A stretch of 64,000 bases of DNA from Nocardia niwae NBRC 108934 = DSM 45340 (GTDB taxonomy: Bacteria > Actinomycetota > Actinomycetes > Mycobacteriales > Mycobacteriaceae), in assembly GCF_001613465.1 (NCBI RefSeq), contig NZ_BDCK01000018.1, positions 62,001 through 126,000 of the forward strand, read 5' to 3'. The notes below the pieces were generated by a model, which was not told the DNA's origin, did not search any database, and saw only the letters and a list, made by a program, of their open reading frames with translations. This document shows positions 8,726 to 17,884 of this stretch, piece by piece; the stretch's first letter is position 1, and the number at the start of each line of letters is the position of its first letter. The position numbers and the translations under genes were made by a program.

Positions 8726-9172
8726 ATGACACAGCAGGAGACTCAGCAGGTCGGCTCGCTGGCGGACGTCACGCCCGAGCAGATGAACGCCTACAGCGAA
8801 GGCACCTTCGCCGACCTGATCGGCCTGCGCTACACCGAGCTGAGCCCCGACCGCGTGCGCGGCGAGTGGGTCGTCGAACCGCACCTCTATCAGCCCGCGG
8901 GCATCCAGAACGGCGGTGTGTACTGCACCGTCATCGAAACGCTGGCCAGCATCGCCGGCGGCATCTGGTTCGGCGACCAGGGCACGGTGGTCGGCGTGAA
9001 CAACAACACCGACTTCCTGCGCGCGGTACGCGAGGGCAGGCTGTCGGGCGAGGCGACCCCGCTGCATCGGGGCAGGCTGCAACAGCTGTGGCAGGTCGTC
9101 ATCACCGACGAGCAGGACCGCACCGTGGCCCGCGGCCAGGTGCGGCTGCAGAATCTGCCGCATCGTTCCTGA
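8726..9172 (+). CDS. PaaI-family hotdog-fold thioesterase
   Basis: A 148-residue hotdog-fold thioesterase that would hydrolyse acyl-CoA in the cytoplasm. The signature lies around YQPAGIQNGGVYCTVIETLAS (HGG of the family replaced by NGG; Glu of the helix present), followed by NNNTDFLRAVREG and a beta-strand-rich tail. Length is normal for the 4HBT/PaaI group. It precedes ureA by 76 bp on the same strand, but no functional link with urease is known. Substrate not predictable. Confidence 0.88.
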   Translation: MTQQETQQVGSLADVTPEQMNAYSEGTFADLIGLRYTELSPDRVRGEWVVEPHLYQPAGIQNGGVYCTVIETLASIAGGIWFGDQGTVVGVNNNTDFLRAVREGRLSGEATPLHRGRLQQLWQVVITDEQDRTVARGQVRLQNLPHRS

Positions 9173-9248
9173 CCGCTCGCCCGGCGACGGCGGAACGGGC
9201 GTGCCAGAATGTCCGTCACCCGCCACTGTGAACCGGTGAGGAGCCCGG

Positions 9249-9551
9249 ATGCGACTGTCACCGCATGAGCAGGAGCGCCTGCTGCTCAGCTACGCCGCCG
9301 AGCTGGCTCGGCGCAGGCAGGCGCGCGGACTCAAGCTGAACCATCCCGAGGCGGTCGCGCTGATCACCGACCACGTGCTCGAAGGCGCGCGGGACGGCCG
9401 CACCGTCGCCGAGCTGATGTCCTCGGGGCGGGCGGTCCTCACCCGCGACGACGTGATGGAAGGCGTGCCGGAGATGATTCCCGATGTCCAGGTCGAGGCG
9501 ACCTTTCCCGACGGCACCAAGCTCGTCACCGTGCACCACCCGATCGGCTAG
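9249..9551 (+). CDS. ureA: Urease subunit gamma
   Basis: A 100-residue urease gamma subunit, full length for the family. It starts [13 protein letters not shown] and contains the conserved [10 protein letters not shown] and [27 protein letters not shown] segments. With UreB and UreC it forms the cytoplasmic nickel enzyme that hydrolyses urea to ammonia and carbamate. GAGGAG-like sequence (GTGAGGAG) precedes ATG 9249. First gene of a compact ureABC set. Confidence 0.97.
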   Translation: MRLSPHEQERLLLSYAAELARRRQARGLKLNHPEAVALITDHVLEGARDGRTVAELMSSGRAVLTRDDVMEGVPEMIPDVQVEATFPDGTKLVTVHHPIG

Positions 9552-9601
9552 GCGGGCGGTATGGGGTACCCGAACGCCGCCCAGGCGGATCGAGGTCCGG
9601 C

Positions 9602-9958
9602 GTGATACCGGGCGAGTACTTCTGCGCCGAGGGCGTCATCGCGCTGAATTCCGGCGCGCCGCGCGTGGAACTGGACGTGCTCAACACCGGTGACCGGCCG
9701 GTTCAGGTCGGCAGCCATGTGCACTTCCCGCAAGCGAACGCGGCGCTGCGATTCGACCGGGCGGCCGCGCACGGGCACCGCCTCGACATTCCGGCCGGGA
9801 CCGCGGTGCGCTTCGAACCCGGTCTCGGGCAACGCGTGCGGCTCGTGCCGCTCGGTGGCGACCGGGAGGTCCACGGGATCAGCCTCACCCCACCGGGCCG
9901 TCTCGATGACCAGTGCGCGGGCCCGGCCGATCCGGTGCGGGGCAGGAGGACGCGATGA
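9602..9958 (+). CDS. ureB: Urease subunit beta
   Basis: A 118-residue urease beta subunit beginning with GTG ([11 protein letters not shown]). It has the family segments [20 protein letters not shown] and a C-terminal [12 protein letters not shown]. It starts 50 bp after ureA and overlaps ureC by 4 bp (ATGA), so translation with ureC is coupled. The tail after LTPPG is short and charged. The beta subunit is structural; the nickel site is in UreC. Confidence 0.97.
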   Translation: MIPGEYFCAEGVIALNSGAPRVELDVLNTGDRPVQVGSHVHFPQANAALRFDRAAAHGHRLDIPAGTAVRFEPGLGQRVRLVPLGGDREVHGISLTPPGRLDDQCAGPADPVRGRRTR

Positions 9959-11676
9959 GTGAACTGAGCCGGGCGCGGTACGCCGAATTGTTCGGGCCGA
10001 CGACGGGCGACCGCATCCGACTGGCGGACACCGATCTGCTGATCGAGATCACCGAGGACCGCAGCGGGGGGCCGGGGCGCGCGGGTGACGAGGCCGTGTT
10101 CGGCGGTGGCAAGGTGCTGCGCGAATCGATGGGCCAATCCCGGGCGACGCGCGCCGAAGGTGCCCCCGACACCGTGATCACGGGTGTGGTGATCATCGAT
10201 CATTGGGGAATCGTCAAGGCGGACTTGGGTATTCGCGATGGACGGATCAGCGCGATCGGCAAGGCGGGCAACCCCGACACCATGACCGGGGTGCACCCCG
10301 ACCTCGTCGTCGGCCCGTCCACGGAGATCATCGCGGGCAACGGCCGCATCCTCACCGCGGGCGCGATCGACTGCCACGTCCATTTCATCTGCCCGCAGCT
10401 GATGCAGGAGGCGCTCGGCGGCGGCATCACCACCCTCATCGGCGGGGGCACCGGTCCGGCCGAGGGCAGCAAGGCGACCACCGTGACGCCCGGCGCGTGG
10501 CATCTGGCGCGGATGCTGGAGGCCACCGACGGCTGGCCGGTGAACATCGTGCTGCTCGGCAAGGGCAACACGGTGAGCGCCGAGGCCATGTGGGAGCAAT
10601 TGCGGGCCGGCGCGTCGGGTTTCAAGCTGCACGAGGATTGGGGCTCCACACCGGCCGCGATCGACGCCTGCCTCACCGTGGCCGACGCGGCCGGGGTGCA
10701 GGTCGCACTGCACTCGGACACCCTGAACGAGGCGGGTTTCGTCGAGGACACCCTCGCGGCGATCGCCGGGCGCGGCATCCACGCCTACCACACCGAGGGC
10801 GCGGGCGGCGGGCACGCGCCCGACATCATCACCGTCGCCGCCCATCCCAACGTGCTGCCCAGCTCCACCAACCCGACTCGTCCGCACACGGTCAACACCC
10901 TCGCCGAGCATCTGGACATGCTCATGGTGTGCCATCACCTGAGCGCATCGATCCCCGAGGACCTGGCTTTCGCCGAGAGCCGCATCCGACCGTCCACCAT
11001 CGCGGCCGAGGACCTGCTGCACGATCTCGGCGCCATCTCGATGATCGGCAGCGACTCGCAGGCCATGGGCCGCATCGGCGAGGTCGTGCTGCGCACCTGG
11101 CAGACCGCGCACGTGATGAAGCGCCGCCGCGGCGCGCTGCCGGGCGACGGCGCCGCCGATAATGCCCGCGTCCGGCGCTATGTCGCGAAATACACCATCT
11201 GCCCGGCCATCGCGCACGGCCTGGATCACGAGATCGGTTCGGTGGAGGTGGGCAAGCTCGCCGATCTGGTGCTGTGGGAGCCCGCGTTCTTCGGCGTCCG
11301 CCCGCACGCCGTGCTCAAGGGCGGCGCGATCGCCTGGGCCGCGATGGGCGACGCCAACGCCTCCATTCCGACGCCGCAGCCGGTGCTGCCGCGCCCCATG
11401 TTCGGCGCCGCCCCGGCGACCGCCGCCGCCACCTCGCTGCATTTCGTCTCCGAGCAGGCGATCGAGGACGGCCTCGCCGACCGCTTACGCGTGCAGCGCA
11501 AACTGGTGCCGGTGCGCAACGTCCGCGGCGTGACCAAGACGGACCTGCCGCACAACGACGCCATGCCGCGCATCGAGGTCGAGCCGGACACCTTCACCGT
11601 CCGCATCGACGGCGAGGTCTGGCGCGAACAACCCGCGACCGAACTGCCCATGGCCCAGCGCTATTTCCTGTTCTGA
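9955..11676 (+). CDS. ureC: Urease subunit alpha (catalytic, nickel-binding)
   Basis: A 573-residue urease catalytic subunit. Nickel-bridging carbamylated lysine is Lys224 (GFKLHEDWG); ligand histidines are His141 and His143 (CHVHF); the mobile flap has Cys326-His327 (MVCHHL); and the conserved [14 protein letters not shown] is present. All catalytic residues appear intact. ATG 9955 is chosen over an upstream in-frame start because it overlaps ureB by 4 bp after GGAGGA. Maturation normally needs UreE/F/G/D. None follows here; the next gene, at 11847, is a secreted protein. Confidence 0.97.
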   Translation: MSELSRARYAELFGPTTGDRIRLADTDLLIEITEDRSGGPGRAGDEAVFGGGKVLRESMGQSRATRAEGAPDTVITGVVIIDHWGIVKADLGIRDGRISAIGKAGNPDTMTGVHPDLVVGPSTEIIAGNGRILTAGAIDCHVHFICPQLMQEALGGGITTLIGGGTGPAEGSKATTVTPGAWHLARMLEATDGWPVNIVLLGKGNTVSAEAMWEQLRAGASGFKLHEDWGSTPAAIDACLTVADAAGVQVALHSDTLNEAGFVEDTLAAIAGRGIHAYHTEGAGGGHAPDIITVAAHPNVLPSSTNPTRPHTVNTLAEHLDMLMVCHHLSASIPEDLAFAESRIRPSTIAAEDLLHDLGAISMIGSDSQAMGRIGEVVLRTWQTAHVMKRRRGALPGDGAADNARVRRYVAKYTICPAIAHGLDHEIGSVEVGKLADLVLWEPAFFGVRPHAVLKGGAIAWAAMGDANASIPTPQPVLPRPMFGAAPATAAATSLHFVSEQAIEDGLADRLRVQRKLVPVRNVRGVTKTDLPHNDAMPRIEVEPDTFTVRIDGEVWREQPATELPMAQRYFLF

Positions 11677-11846
11677 GCGCCGACCGCCCACCTCGCCGAC
11701 GGTTGCGCTTCTCGCGGTCCCGCCCGATCCGTGAGTGAACCGGCTGCGACGGAGAGAGCCTCGCGGTTCCTGCTACTCGTACGGGCGATCGGGGACAGAA
11801 TTGTATAGTCCGGTAGCCAGCCCGAGCTGGAGGAAGGGAGGGAAGC

Positions 11847-12317
11847 ATGACTGAAACGGGCGAGCGGGGAGTGGCGCGTCGAGTTCTGCTGGGTGTTGTC
11901 GGCGGGGGGACGTTCCTAGCGGCGATGTTCGCGACCTCCTCGGCCGCGCCGCTGCCGTCCGGCAGCGGGTCGGGGCTCCAGAACAGCTCCACGGTCACCT
12001 TGAACGACTATTGTCAGGACCCCGGCGCGGTCGGCCACCTCGCCGACGGCCGCACCGTCTACTGCACGCAGGTACAGAACACCGACGCGTTCGTCTGGTC
12101 CTACAGCCGGAACCCGATCCCGCGCGATCCCCACACGCGCGGCTACACCTGTGACAGCGACGCCTGCCACCGGCCCGACGGCACTGCCGTCCCGAACTAC
12201 GAGCGCTGTGGAATTCTCTGCGGCGAGCCGCCCACCAGCGGCGACGTGCAGAGCGGTCTTTACGACTGCTTCGAAACGGGAGCCGAATTCGAGGAGTGCG
12301 AACGCCGGACGCGATGA
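11847..12317 (+). CDS. Secreted Cys-rich protein of unknown function
   Basis: A 156-residue protein not assigned to a family. Residues 12-35 form a signal peptide (VLLGVVGGGTFLAAMFA, cleavage likely after SSAAP). The mature part has eight Cys, with a segment DGRTVYCTQVQNTDAFVWS resembling a motif in the protein at 45921 (DGRALVC...WVLW). Disulfides outside the membrane are likely. GGAAGGGAGG precedes ATG 11847. It follows ureC by 170 bp and is probably a separate unit. Composition matches the surroundings. Confidence 0.75.
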   Translation: MTETGERGVARRVLLGVVGGGTFLAAMFATSSAAPLPSGSGSGLQNSSTVTLNDYCQDPGAVGHLADGRTVYCTQVQNTDAFVWSYSRNPIPRDPHTRGYTCDSDACHRPDGTAVPNYERCGILCGEPPTSGDVQSGLYDCFETGAEFEECERRTR

Positions 12318-12409
12318 GCCGAGCGGCCGCCATGAACAAGCCGCGTGCAACGGGACTATCCCTGTCGTCGGGGTGTACCGACGGCCGTGTACCCCGGATC
12401 GCGGAAACG

Positions 12410-12952
12410 CTACGTGAGCCGGTGCTCGTCGACCGAAGTGCTCAGCGCGGTGCCGTTGAGGTCCAGATACAGCAGGCGCTCGGTGACCGACAGGGTGACG
12501 GTGTTGCGCCGTTCGACCGCGCCGACGGCGGCATCGATGAAGCCGCGATCGAAGCTGTACAGCGGTATCGCCTCGGCGCGATGGATACGTTTGCCGGTTA
12601 GTTGCGCGAGCACCTTGGCGGGGTCGCGATGGGTGTAGACGGCGACGCGTTCGGCCAGTTTGCTGCCGCGGTGCACCCGCTCCGCGTCCGGCGCGCCGAC
12701 TTCGATCCACGCGGTGAGGCGTCCGGTGAGGTCGCGGACCAGGACGGCGGGCTCGTCGGTGGACGAGACTCCGCCGTCACTGAAGGCGATGCCCTCCTCG
12801 TACTCGAGGCAGTAGGCCAGCACGCGCGTCAGCATGAACTCCGCCGATTCCGACGGGTGACGCGCCACCCGCAACTCCAGCTCCTGGTAGACGCCGCGAT
12901 CGACGTCGGCCGAGTGGACGGCGAAATTGTGCAGGGTCGCGCTGAGTGCCAT
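12410..12952 (-). CDS. YaeQ family protein
   Basis: A 180-residue YaeQ-family protein. Family marks are MALSATLHNFAVHSADVDRG, RHPSESAEFMLTRVLAYCL, WIEVGAPDAERVHRGSK and a C-terminal LTVTERLLYLD-like strand. The fold is PD-(D/E)XK nuclease-like, but nuclease activity is unproven; the E. coli member suppresses loss of the RfaH antiterminator when overproduced. It is monocistronic: the flanking genes are on the opposite strand. Length is typical. Confidence 0.9.
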   Translation of the reverse strand: MALSATLHNFAVHSADVDRGVYQELELRVARHPSESAEFMLTRVLAYCLEYEEGIAFSDGGVSSTDEPAVLVRDLTGRLTAWIEVGAPDAERVHRGSKLAERVAVYTHRDPAKVLAQLTGKRIHRAEAIPLYSFDRGFIDAAVGAVERRNTVTLSVTERLLYLDLNGTALSTSVDEHRLT

Positions 12953-13153
12953 AGGTGTAGCAGCTTAACGCCGGTCGGAATGCGGACGGGGGAGGGCTGG
13001 TCTCCAACGGCTCCGCTCGGCGCGGACCCCTGGTGATCAGCCGGCACGGTGGCGATGAAGCAACGGGCCACGTGAGCGATGTCTCCGGGAAAGGCGGCGG
13101 CGACGAGAACCTATCCCTCGGCGAATGCCTCTGGTGGCGTTTAGGATTCGACG

Positions 13154-13720
13154 GTGACACTGACTCGTGACGACCTCGCCGGCTACGTCGAGCGCGACCT
13201 GGACTCCGATCTGGCGCGGTGGTTTGCCGATCGGCCGCCGGTGGTCGTGCCGGAGGACACCCGGCCCGTGGCGCCCTTCCTCGAACGGCTGGCGCCCGCG
13301 CCCGCGGCGGCGCTGGCGGCCTTCGATCGCCGGGTGCGGTCCGGGCGGATGCCGCAGTTCCTGGACATCCACTCCTGGTCCTACGGTTTCGATTTCGCCG
13401 GAAACGACTGCGGGATAGTGGATTCCGACTACGAGACCGAGCTGACCGACGACGACGTGTACTCGATCGGCGCGGACGGCGGCGGCAACCTGTATCTGGT
13501 GCTCACCAACGGGCAGGTCGCGATCTGGTTCCACGAGGAGGAAGTCGTCGAGGGCGGCACTCGCTTCGACGATCTCGATGTCTTCCTCTGGTCGGTCGTG
13601 CGTTACCACGCGGTGCGGGCCGGGGTGCTGGAGCGAGCCGCCGTCGAGGCCGACTTCCGGTCCCTAAGCCAGGACGGCGCGCTCGAGCCGGAACTCGGTT
13701 TGCTGCGCTCGATGAAGTAA
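13154..13720 (+). CDS. SMI1/KNR4 (SUKH)-like protein
   Basis: A 188-residue cytoplasmic protein starting with GTG. The middle region, with DVYSIGADGGGNLYLVL and then GQVAIWFHEEE and FDDLDVFLW, matches the SUKH (SMI1/KNR4) pattern of a G-[DN]-GGG turn and strand pairs. SUKH proteins are often immunity proteins against contact-dependent or polymorphic toxins, but solitary members with unknown roles are common. No toxin gene is adjacent. It converges with the PAP2-kinase gene, 14 bp apart. Confidence 0.7.
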   Translation: MTLTRDDLAGYVERDLDSDLARWFADRPPVVVPEDTRPVAPFLERLAPAPAAALAAFDRRVRSGRMPQFLDIHSWSYGFDFAGNDCGIVDSDYETELTDDDVYSIGADGGGNLYLVLTNGQVAIWFHEEEVVEGGTRFDDLDVFLWSVVRYHAVRAGVLERAAVEADFRSLSQDGALEPELGLLRSMK

Positions 13721-13734
13721 GGCGCACCGTCGGA

Positions 13735-15327
13735 TCAGTCTTCGCCCGCTCGTCGCTGAAATGGCCTGCGGGCCCGGAAGACATCGCGCAGCCACGGCGA
13801 TCGGCGGTGGTGCGGGCGGCTCCGGTCGGCCCAGAGGGGATTGGATTCGTCCCGGCGGTAGACGGCGAGCTGACCGGCGATGGCGAAGTGCAGGCGGTTG
13901 GCCTTGCCGACCACCTCACCGTCGGTGGCCAGTGCCTCCGGCGTGGGCAGGTGCACGAAGAGCTCGGGCAGCTGGCGCTCGCCGTAGACCTTGCTGTGGC
14001 CGATCGCGGCCAGCAGCAGTGCCAGCACGGCCCGGGTTCGCGACCACCGCAGATCGGCGCGCAGCCAGCGGACGTCGAGCAACCCGGCGTCGAGCCGGTC
14101 GCGGAAGGCGGGCACGGCGCCGTGCGGATGGTAGGGACCGTTGCCGACGAACAGGAACCACACCCGCTGCCAGCGCCCGTCCAGGCAGATCTCGATCGGC
14201 TCGGCCCGGCGCAGGGTGACCACGAGCGCAGCGGCGAACGCGGGCCATTTGCCCCATCGGGCTTGCCACTGTTCGCGCAGCTGCACCAGATCCGGGTAGG
14301 CGCCGAGGCTGGCCGTGTTGATCAGATGCCGAGTGCGCGTACCGGTGTCGTCCTCGCATTCGACGCTGGCGATGTCGACCGCGACCGCCTCGCCCGCGCC
14401 GGTCGCATCGATCACTTCGCGCAGGTCGTAGACGCCGAGGTCGCGGGCGAAGTGGTTGAGCGTGCCGGTGGGGATGACGACCAGTGGCAGTTGGTGGCGC
14501 ACCGCGACGGCGGCCACGGCGGCCACGGTTCCGTCCCCACCGGCGACGCCGACCGCCAGCACCGGTTCGCCGTGTTCGGCGATGGCCCGTTCCAGGTGGT
14601 CGGCGCAATCGACATCGGGCTGCGTGCGCAGCACGGTGGCGGCGGGCAGGGCGGCGACGACGTCGTCGGTGGGGTCGTAATTCGGATCACCCGAGATCGG
14701 ATTCACCATGACCACCAGGCCTTTGCCCTCCGCCAGCGCGGGCACCTCGGGGACCGGGCTCGCCTGCGCTTCGTCGGATTCGCGCACCGGCCACCAGCGC
14801 CGCGTGGCCAGGGCGACCCCGGAACCGACGGCCGCGCCGATGAGCACATCGGAACTCCAATGCACCCCGGTGTGCACGCGCGAGTAGGCGACGGTGGCGG
14901 CCAGCGGGGCGACGACCAGTGCGGTGCGCGGACTTTCCATCGCCACCGCGGTGGCGAACGCGGCGGCGCAGGCGCTGTGCCCGGAGGGGAACGACGACGA
15001 CCGCGGGGCGGGAGTGAGCCGCCGGTGCACCGGCAGGAGTTCGGCGGCGGGCCTGCGTCGCGCGATGAGCGACTTGAGGCCGACATTGACGACGAGGCTG
15101 GCTCCGGCGACGGAGACGACACCGCGCAGCGCGGCCCGGCGCGGTGCGCCTTGGCGGGTGGCGAGCAGCGTCGCGAGCGCCAGCCACAAGCCGCTGAAAT
15201 CGGCACTGTTGGTAAGCCGTAACAGGCCGTGGTCGGCCATCGAGGCCGGCAGTTCGGCGACCGCCCCGCCGATCGCCCGATCTATTCGTCCGATGCCGTG
15301 GAACTTCCGGCGCACCCAGCTACTCAC
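13735..15327 (-). CDS. Fused PAP2 phosphatase and diacylglycerol/sphingosine-type lipid kinase
   Basis: A 530-residue two-domain protein. Residues 30-175 are a membrane PAP2 phosphatase with KSLIARRRP (85-93), PSGH (114-117) and SRVHTGVHWSSD (149-160), which carries the catalytic His and Asp. Residues 200-500 are a DAGK-catalytic domain with NPISG (209-213), GGDGT (263-267) and PTGTLNHFARDLG. It could both phosphorylate and dephosphorylate lipids at the membrane. Such fusions recur in actinobacteria. The substrate is unknown; isoprenoid or diacyl lipids are family candidates. Confidence 0.9.
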   Translation of the reverse strand: MSSWVRRKFHGIGRIDRAIGGAVAELPASMADHGLLRLTNSADFSGLWLALATLLATRQGAPRRAALRGVVSVAGASLVVNVGLKSLIARRRPAAELLPVHRRLTPAPRSSSFPSGHSACAAAFATAVAMESPRTALVVAPLAATVAYSRVHTGVHWSSDVLIGAAVGSGVALATRRWWPVRESDEAQASPVPEVPALAEGKGLVVMVNPISGDPNYDPTDDVVAALPAATVLRTQPDVDCADHLERAIAEHGEPVLAVGVAGGDGTVAAVAAVAVRHQLPLVVIPTGTLNHFARDLGVYDLREVIDATGAGEAVAVDIASVECEDDTGTRTRHLINTASLGAYPDLVQLREQWQARWGKWPAFAAALVVTLRRAEPIEICLDGRWQRVWFLFVGNGPYHPHGAVPAFRDRLDAGLLDVRWLRADLRWSRTRAVLALLLAAIGHSKVYGERQLPELFVHLPTPEALATDGEVVGKANRLHFAIAGQLAVYRRDESNPLWADRSRPHHRRSPWLRDVFRARRPFQRRAGED

Positions 15328-16001
15328 CCGCCCGACATTACCGATCCCCGCCCGACCGTCGCTGCACCGCGACTGCTCGGCGGCCGTGGCTCACAACAGG
15401 ATCGACCGCCGCCCTGGGTTCCTCCTGCCGGGGCGCCGCGCGGTTCCAGCGTGATGGCGTCTCGGGGACGATCCTTGCAGCGCCCACAGCGTTGAGGGTG
15501 AGCGGTGGCACCGCGTACGGATCGGCGGTGCTCTGCCGCGGCGCGGACGTGTTCTGGATCGACTGTTACATGCATCGTGGGACCCTGGACCAGGTGCGGT
15601 GGGGCGTCACAGCTGTTTCGTCGGCGTGCCTGGCGGGCGTCTGGTAGCCCGGCGAGACCTTGCTGCGCCCGCGGCAGCGGGGGCGGACGCGATGTGGACG
15701 CGTGACTTTCCCTCGTGAGGTGCCCCCGGCGCGCGCACCGTCCGCTTCCACGATTCCTGATTCGCGCGCACGTCCCGACATCTGCGGCTACCGTAGTGGT
15801 GCGCGATTGCCAAAGGTTTGCTGTGGAGCGGGTCGGTCAGGTGGACACTGCGCCCTCGGTGTCGCAACGGTGACGAGCTGCCGAAGATCGGGGCCCCGGA
15901 ATCTCGCACGCGCCGTGGACCGACGTCCGTTCCTCGCGGCATTCGGGGGCGGATCCGGTAGCTGCACGTATCCCCATCATGAATCCCACAGGAGGTACAC
16001 C
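15328..16001. other. Long intergenic stretch, no supported gene
   Basis: About 670 bp between divergent genes. Several short frames exist on both strands, but none has recognisable motifs and each is rich in Arg and Ser, as shadow frames in GC-rich DNA are. It must contain the promoters of both neighbours. A strong AGGAGG at its right end serves the gene at 16002. Confidence 0.5.
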
Positions 16002-16703
16002 ATGTCTCGAGCAACGACGCAGGGTTCGGCCGGCCTCACTTCTGGTGCGGCGTCGCCGGCCGGGCTATCCGCGGAGAACATCACCGTCAGCAGCCTCACC
16101 CGCGCGTTCCGCGACCTCGCCCACGCCGCCGCCGACGACGTCTTGGTGCACTCCCTCGCCGAGGCCCGCGCGCTGGCCGAGGCCGCCCGCGGTCTGGCCG
16201 ACTCGGCCCGGGCGGACGCGGCGGCCGGTGCGTGCGGTCTCGCCCGCGCCGATGCGAACTTCGCGGCCGCACTCGCCGCCGCCGCCAGGGATACCGCTGC
16301 TCGTGCCCGGAGTATGGCGGAGGCCGCCAATGCCTACGAACGCAGGCTGACCGATGAAGACGCGCCCACCGCGCGGTACCAGGAACCGGGCAGCCCCTCC
16401 GTGGGCCTGCACGAGTTCTACCACACCGAACCCGCGTTCCCCACCGCCGTGAACGATTCCGTTCGGTACGCCGACCTCTCGACGGCCGAAGCGGGCGACG
16501 ACGCCGGCCGTACCCGTGCCGCGAAGCTCCGTAGTGTCGCCGGCGCGCTCGCCGCCAGTGCGCAGGCTCGCGCCGACGACCGGGCGAACAAGATCGTGCA
16601 GCTGGCTCGGGAAGCCGACGCGGCCGCGGCCGAAGCCTCTCGCGCCGCCGAGGACGCAGTCCGGGCGGCCGACTCGTGTTCGGGTACCGACGGAGCCAAG
16701 TGA
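16002..16703 (+). CDS. Alanine-rich helical protein of unknown function
   Basis: A 233-residue protein, roughly one third Ala, that I cannot assign to a family. Two Ala/Arg/Asp/Glu-rich stretches (about 38-115 and 170-220) look like long helices or coiled coil. They are separated by a less helical linker with GLHEFYHTEPAFPTAV. There is no signal peptide or membrane segment. AGGAGG lies 7 bases before ATG 16002; the same frame stays open upstream to 15660 but lacks coding character there. It could be a granule- or nucleoid-associated structural protein; this is only a guess from composition. Confidence 0.7.
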   Translation: MSRATTQGSAGLTSGAASPAGLSAENITVSSLTRAFRDLAHAAADDVLVHSLAEARALAEAARGLADSARADAAAGACGLARADANFAAALAAAARDTAARARSMAEAANAYERRLTDEDAPTARYQEPGSPSVGLHEFYHTEPAFPTAVNDSVRYADLSTAEAGDDAGRTRAAKLRSVAGALAASAQARADDRANKIVQLAREADAAAAEASRAAEDAVRAADSCSGTDGAK

Positions 16704-16733
16704 ACTTCCGCCCGTCGTCTCGGCTGTGCGGTG

Positions 16734-17393
16734 CTATCGAAGGGCCGTGGGAATGAGGTGGCGGCGGGCGAAGCTGCGAGCGTCGTCGTCGGTGTCGAGG
16801 CAGAAGTAGCTGTCGGGGATGAGCAGGAGGGTGAGGGACAGGCGGGCGGCGATCTCGGCGGAGGCCTCGGGATCGATGTCGCCGACGTCGTCGGCCCGGC
16901 GGAGTTGATCGGCGAAGAACCCGCGTGCGGCGGCGAGCAGGGTCGAGCCGTAGGTGAGGACGAAGGGTTGGCCGCCTTCGCCGGCGAGCAGGATGCGATT
17001 GGTGAGCGGGTCGCTGCGCAGAGTGCGCAGCACGATGGCGAAACCCTCGGCGGCGCGAATGCGGACGTCGGTATGGCCCGCGACGGCTGTGGTGATGCCG
17101 GACAGGACGCGCCGCAGCCACACGGTCAGCGCGGTGGTGACGAGCCGGTCTTTGGTGGGGAAGGCCCGGTAGACGGTGGCGCGATGCAGCCCGGCGCGGC
17201 GGGCGATGTGCTCCATGCGGACACGATCGACGCCGTGGTCGCGGAACTCCGCCAGGGCCGCGTCGAGGATCCGGACGGCCTGCGAATCGCCTTCGACGTC
17301 GGCGGCGAGCTGGTCGACATCGAAGGCGGTGGTCGTCTGCCCCGGAATATGCAACCAATGGTTGCGTTCGAGGGAGGGCCGAGCTAGCGTCAT
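16734..17393 (-). CDS. TetR-family transcriptional regulator
   Basis: A TetR-type repressor with the HTH at about 45-85 (FRDHGVDRVRMEHIARRAG, then LHRATVYRAFPTKDRL) and a helical ligand-binding C-terminal part. It is divergent from the SRPBCC-ArsR-SRPBCC operon. The start is uncertain: ATG codons at 17414 and 17393 and TTG at 17354 are in frame. Two matching palindromes (17351-17365 and 17390-17416) lie in the 5' part of the frame, so the true start may be downstream of one of them. No Shine-Dalgarno decides it. I infer autoregulation and control of the divergent operon. Confidence 0.85.
   Translation of the reverse strand: MTLARPSLERNHWLHIPGQTTTAFDVDQLAADVEGDSQAVRILDAALAEFRDHGVDRVRMEHIARRAGLHRATVYRAFPTKDRLVTTALTVWLRRVLSGITTAVAGHTDVRIRAAEGFAIVLRTLRSDPLTNRILLAGEGGQPFVLTYGSTLLAAARGFFADQLRRADDVGDIDPEASAEIAARLSLTLLLIPDSYFCLDTDDDARSFARRHLIPTALR
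17351..17365. promoter_or_regulatory. TetR operator candidate, site 2
   Basis: GCAACCAATGGTTGC has perfect 7-bp arms around one base and shares the GCAAC-N5-GTTGC pattern with the site at 17390-17416, 45 bp away. Confidence 0.55.
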
Positions 17394-17416
17394 GTGCAAC
17401 CAAATGTTGCACATGA
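17390..17416. promoter_or_regulatory. TetR operator candidate, site 1
   Basis: TCATGTGCAAC and GTTGCACATGA form perfect 11-bp arms with the 5-base spacer CAAAT. The dyad lies 15 bp before the start of the divergent SRPBCC gene. Confidence 0.6.
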
Positions 17417-17431
17417 CGAAAGGCGGCGGGT

Positions 17432-17884
17432 ATGGAGTACGGCAGCATCGAACGGGAGATCTACGTCGATGCCTCGCCCGAGGTGGTCTTCGAGGTCGTC
17501 AGCAGCCCGGAGCACATCTCGCAATGGTGGAGCGACGATGCCGCGTTCGAAGTGGCTCCCGGTGCGGTCGGCGAGCTGGTCTGGGGTGACCGGGCGCAGG
17601 TCGCTCCGATGACCGTGGTGCGAGCCGAGCGGCCTCGGGTGTTCTCGTTCCGCTGGTGCTACCCGGACGGCGAGGTCGACGACTCCGCCGGCTCGCTGCT
17701 GGTCACCTTCGAACTCGTCGCCTCGGGTGCGGGCACCCTGATCCGGCTCACCGAGACGGGTTTCCGGGAGACGGGCTGGGAGGCCGCGAAGCTGGCCGAG
17801 CAGTACCGCGAGCACACCGTGGGCTGGGACACCTACGTTCCCCGGCTGGGGGAGTACATCGCCCGGCTGGTGTCGGCCCCGTGA
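17432..17884 (+). CDS. SRPBCC (AHSA1/START-like) family protein
   Basis: A 150-residue AHSA1-type SRPBCC protein with a hydrophobic ligand cavity. It shows EREIYVDASPEVVFEVVSSPEHISQWW at the N-terminus and a C-terminal helix after GFRETGWEAAKLAEQYREH. AAAGGCGG lies before ATG 17432. It overlaps the ArsR gene by 4 bp (GTGA) and sits behind the dyads next to the TetR gene. AHSA1 proteins paired with ArsR regulators are common in actinobacteria; the ligand is unknown. Confidence 0.9.
   Translation: MEYGSIEREIYVDASPEVVFEVVSSPEHISQWWSDDAAFEVAPGAVGELVWGDRAQVAPMTVVRAERPRVFSFRWCYPDGEVDDSAGSLLVTFELVASGAGTLIRLTETGFRETGWEAAKLAEQYREHTVGWDTYVPRLGEYIARLVSAP

Noticed and set aside
9703..11442. 579-codon leftward frame opposite ureC
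   Set aside because: The rightward urease motifs are unambiguous; the leftward reading is low in hydrophobic residues and has no family marks.
13219..15222. 667-codon rightward frame
   Set aside because: It runs over the SUKH gene in another frame and antisense to the PAP2-kinase gene, both of which are well supported.
15324..15575. 83-codon leftward frame beside the PAP2-kinase gene
   Set aside because: Two CxxC-like pairs are present, but composition is Arg/Gly-rich and there is no ribosome site.
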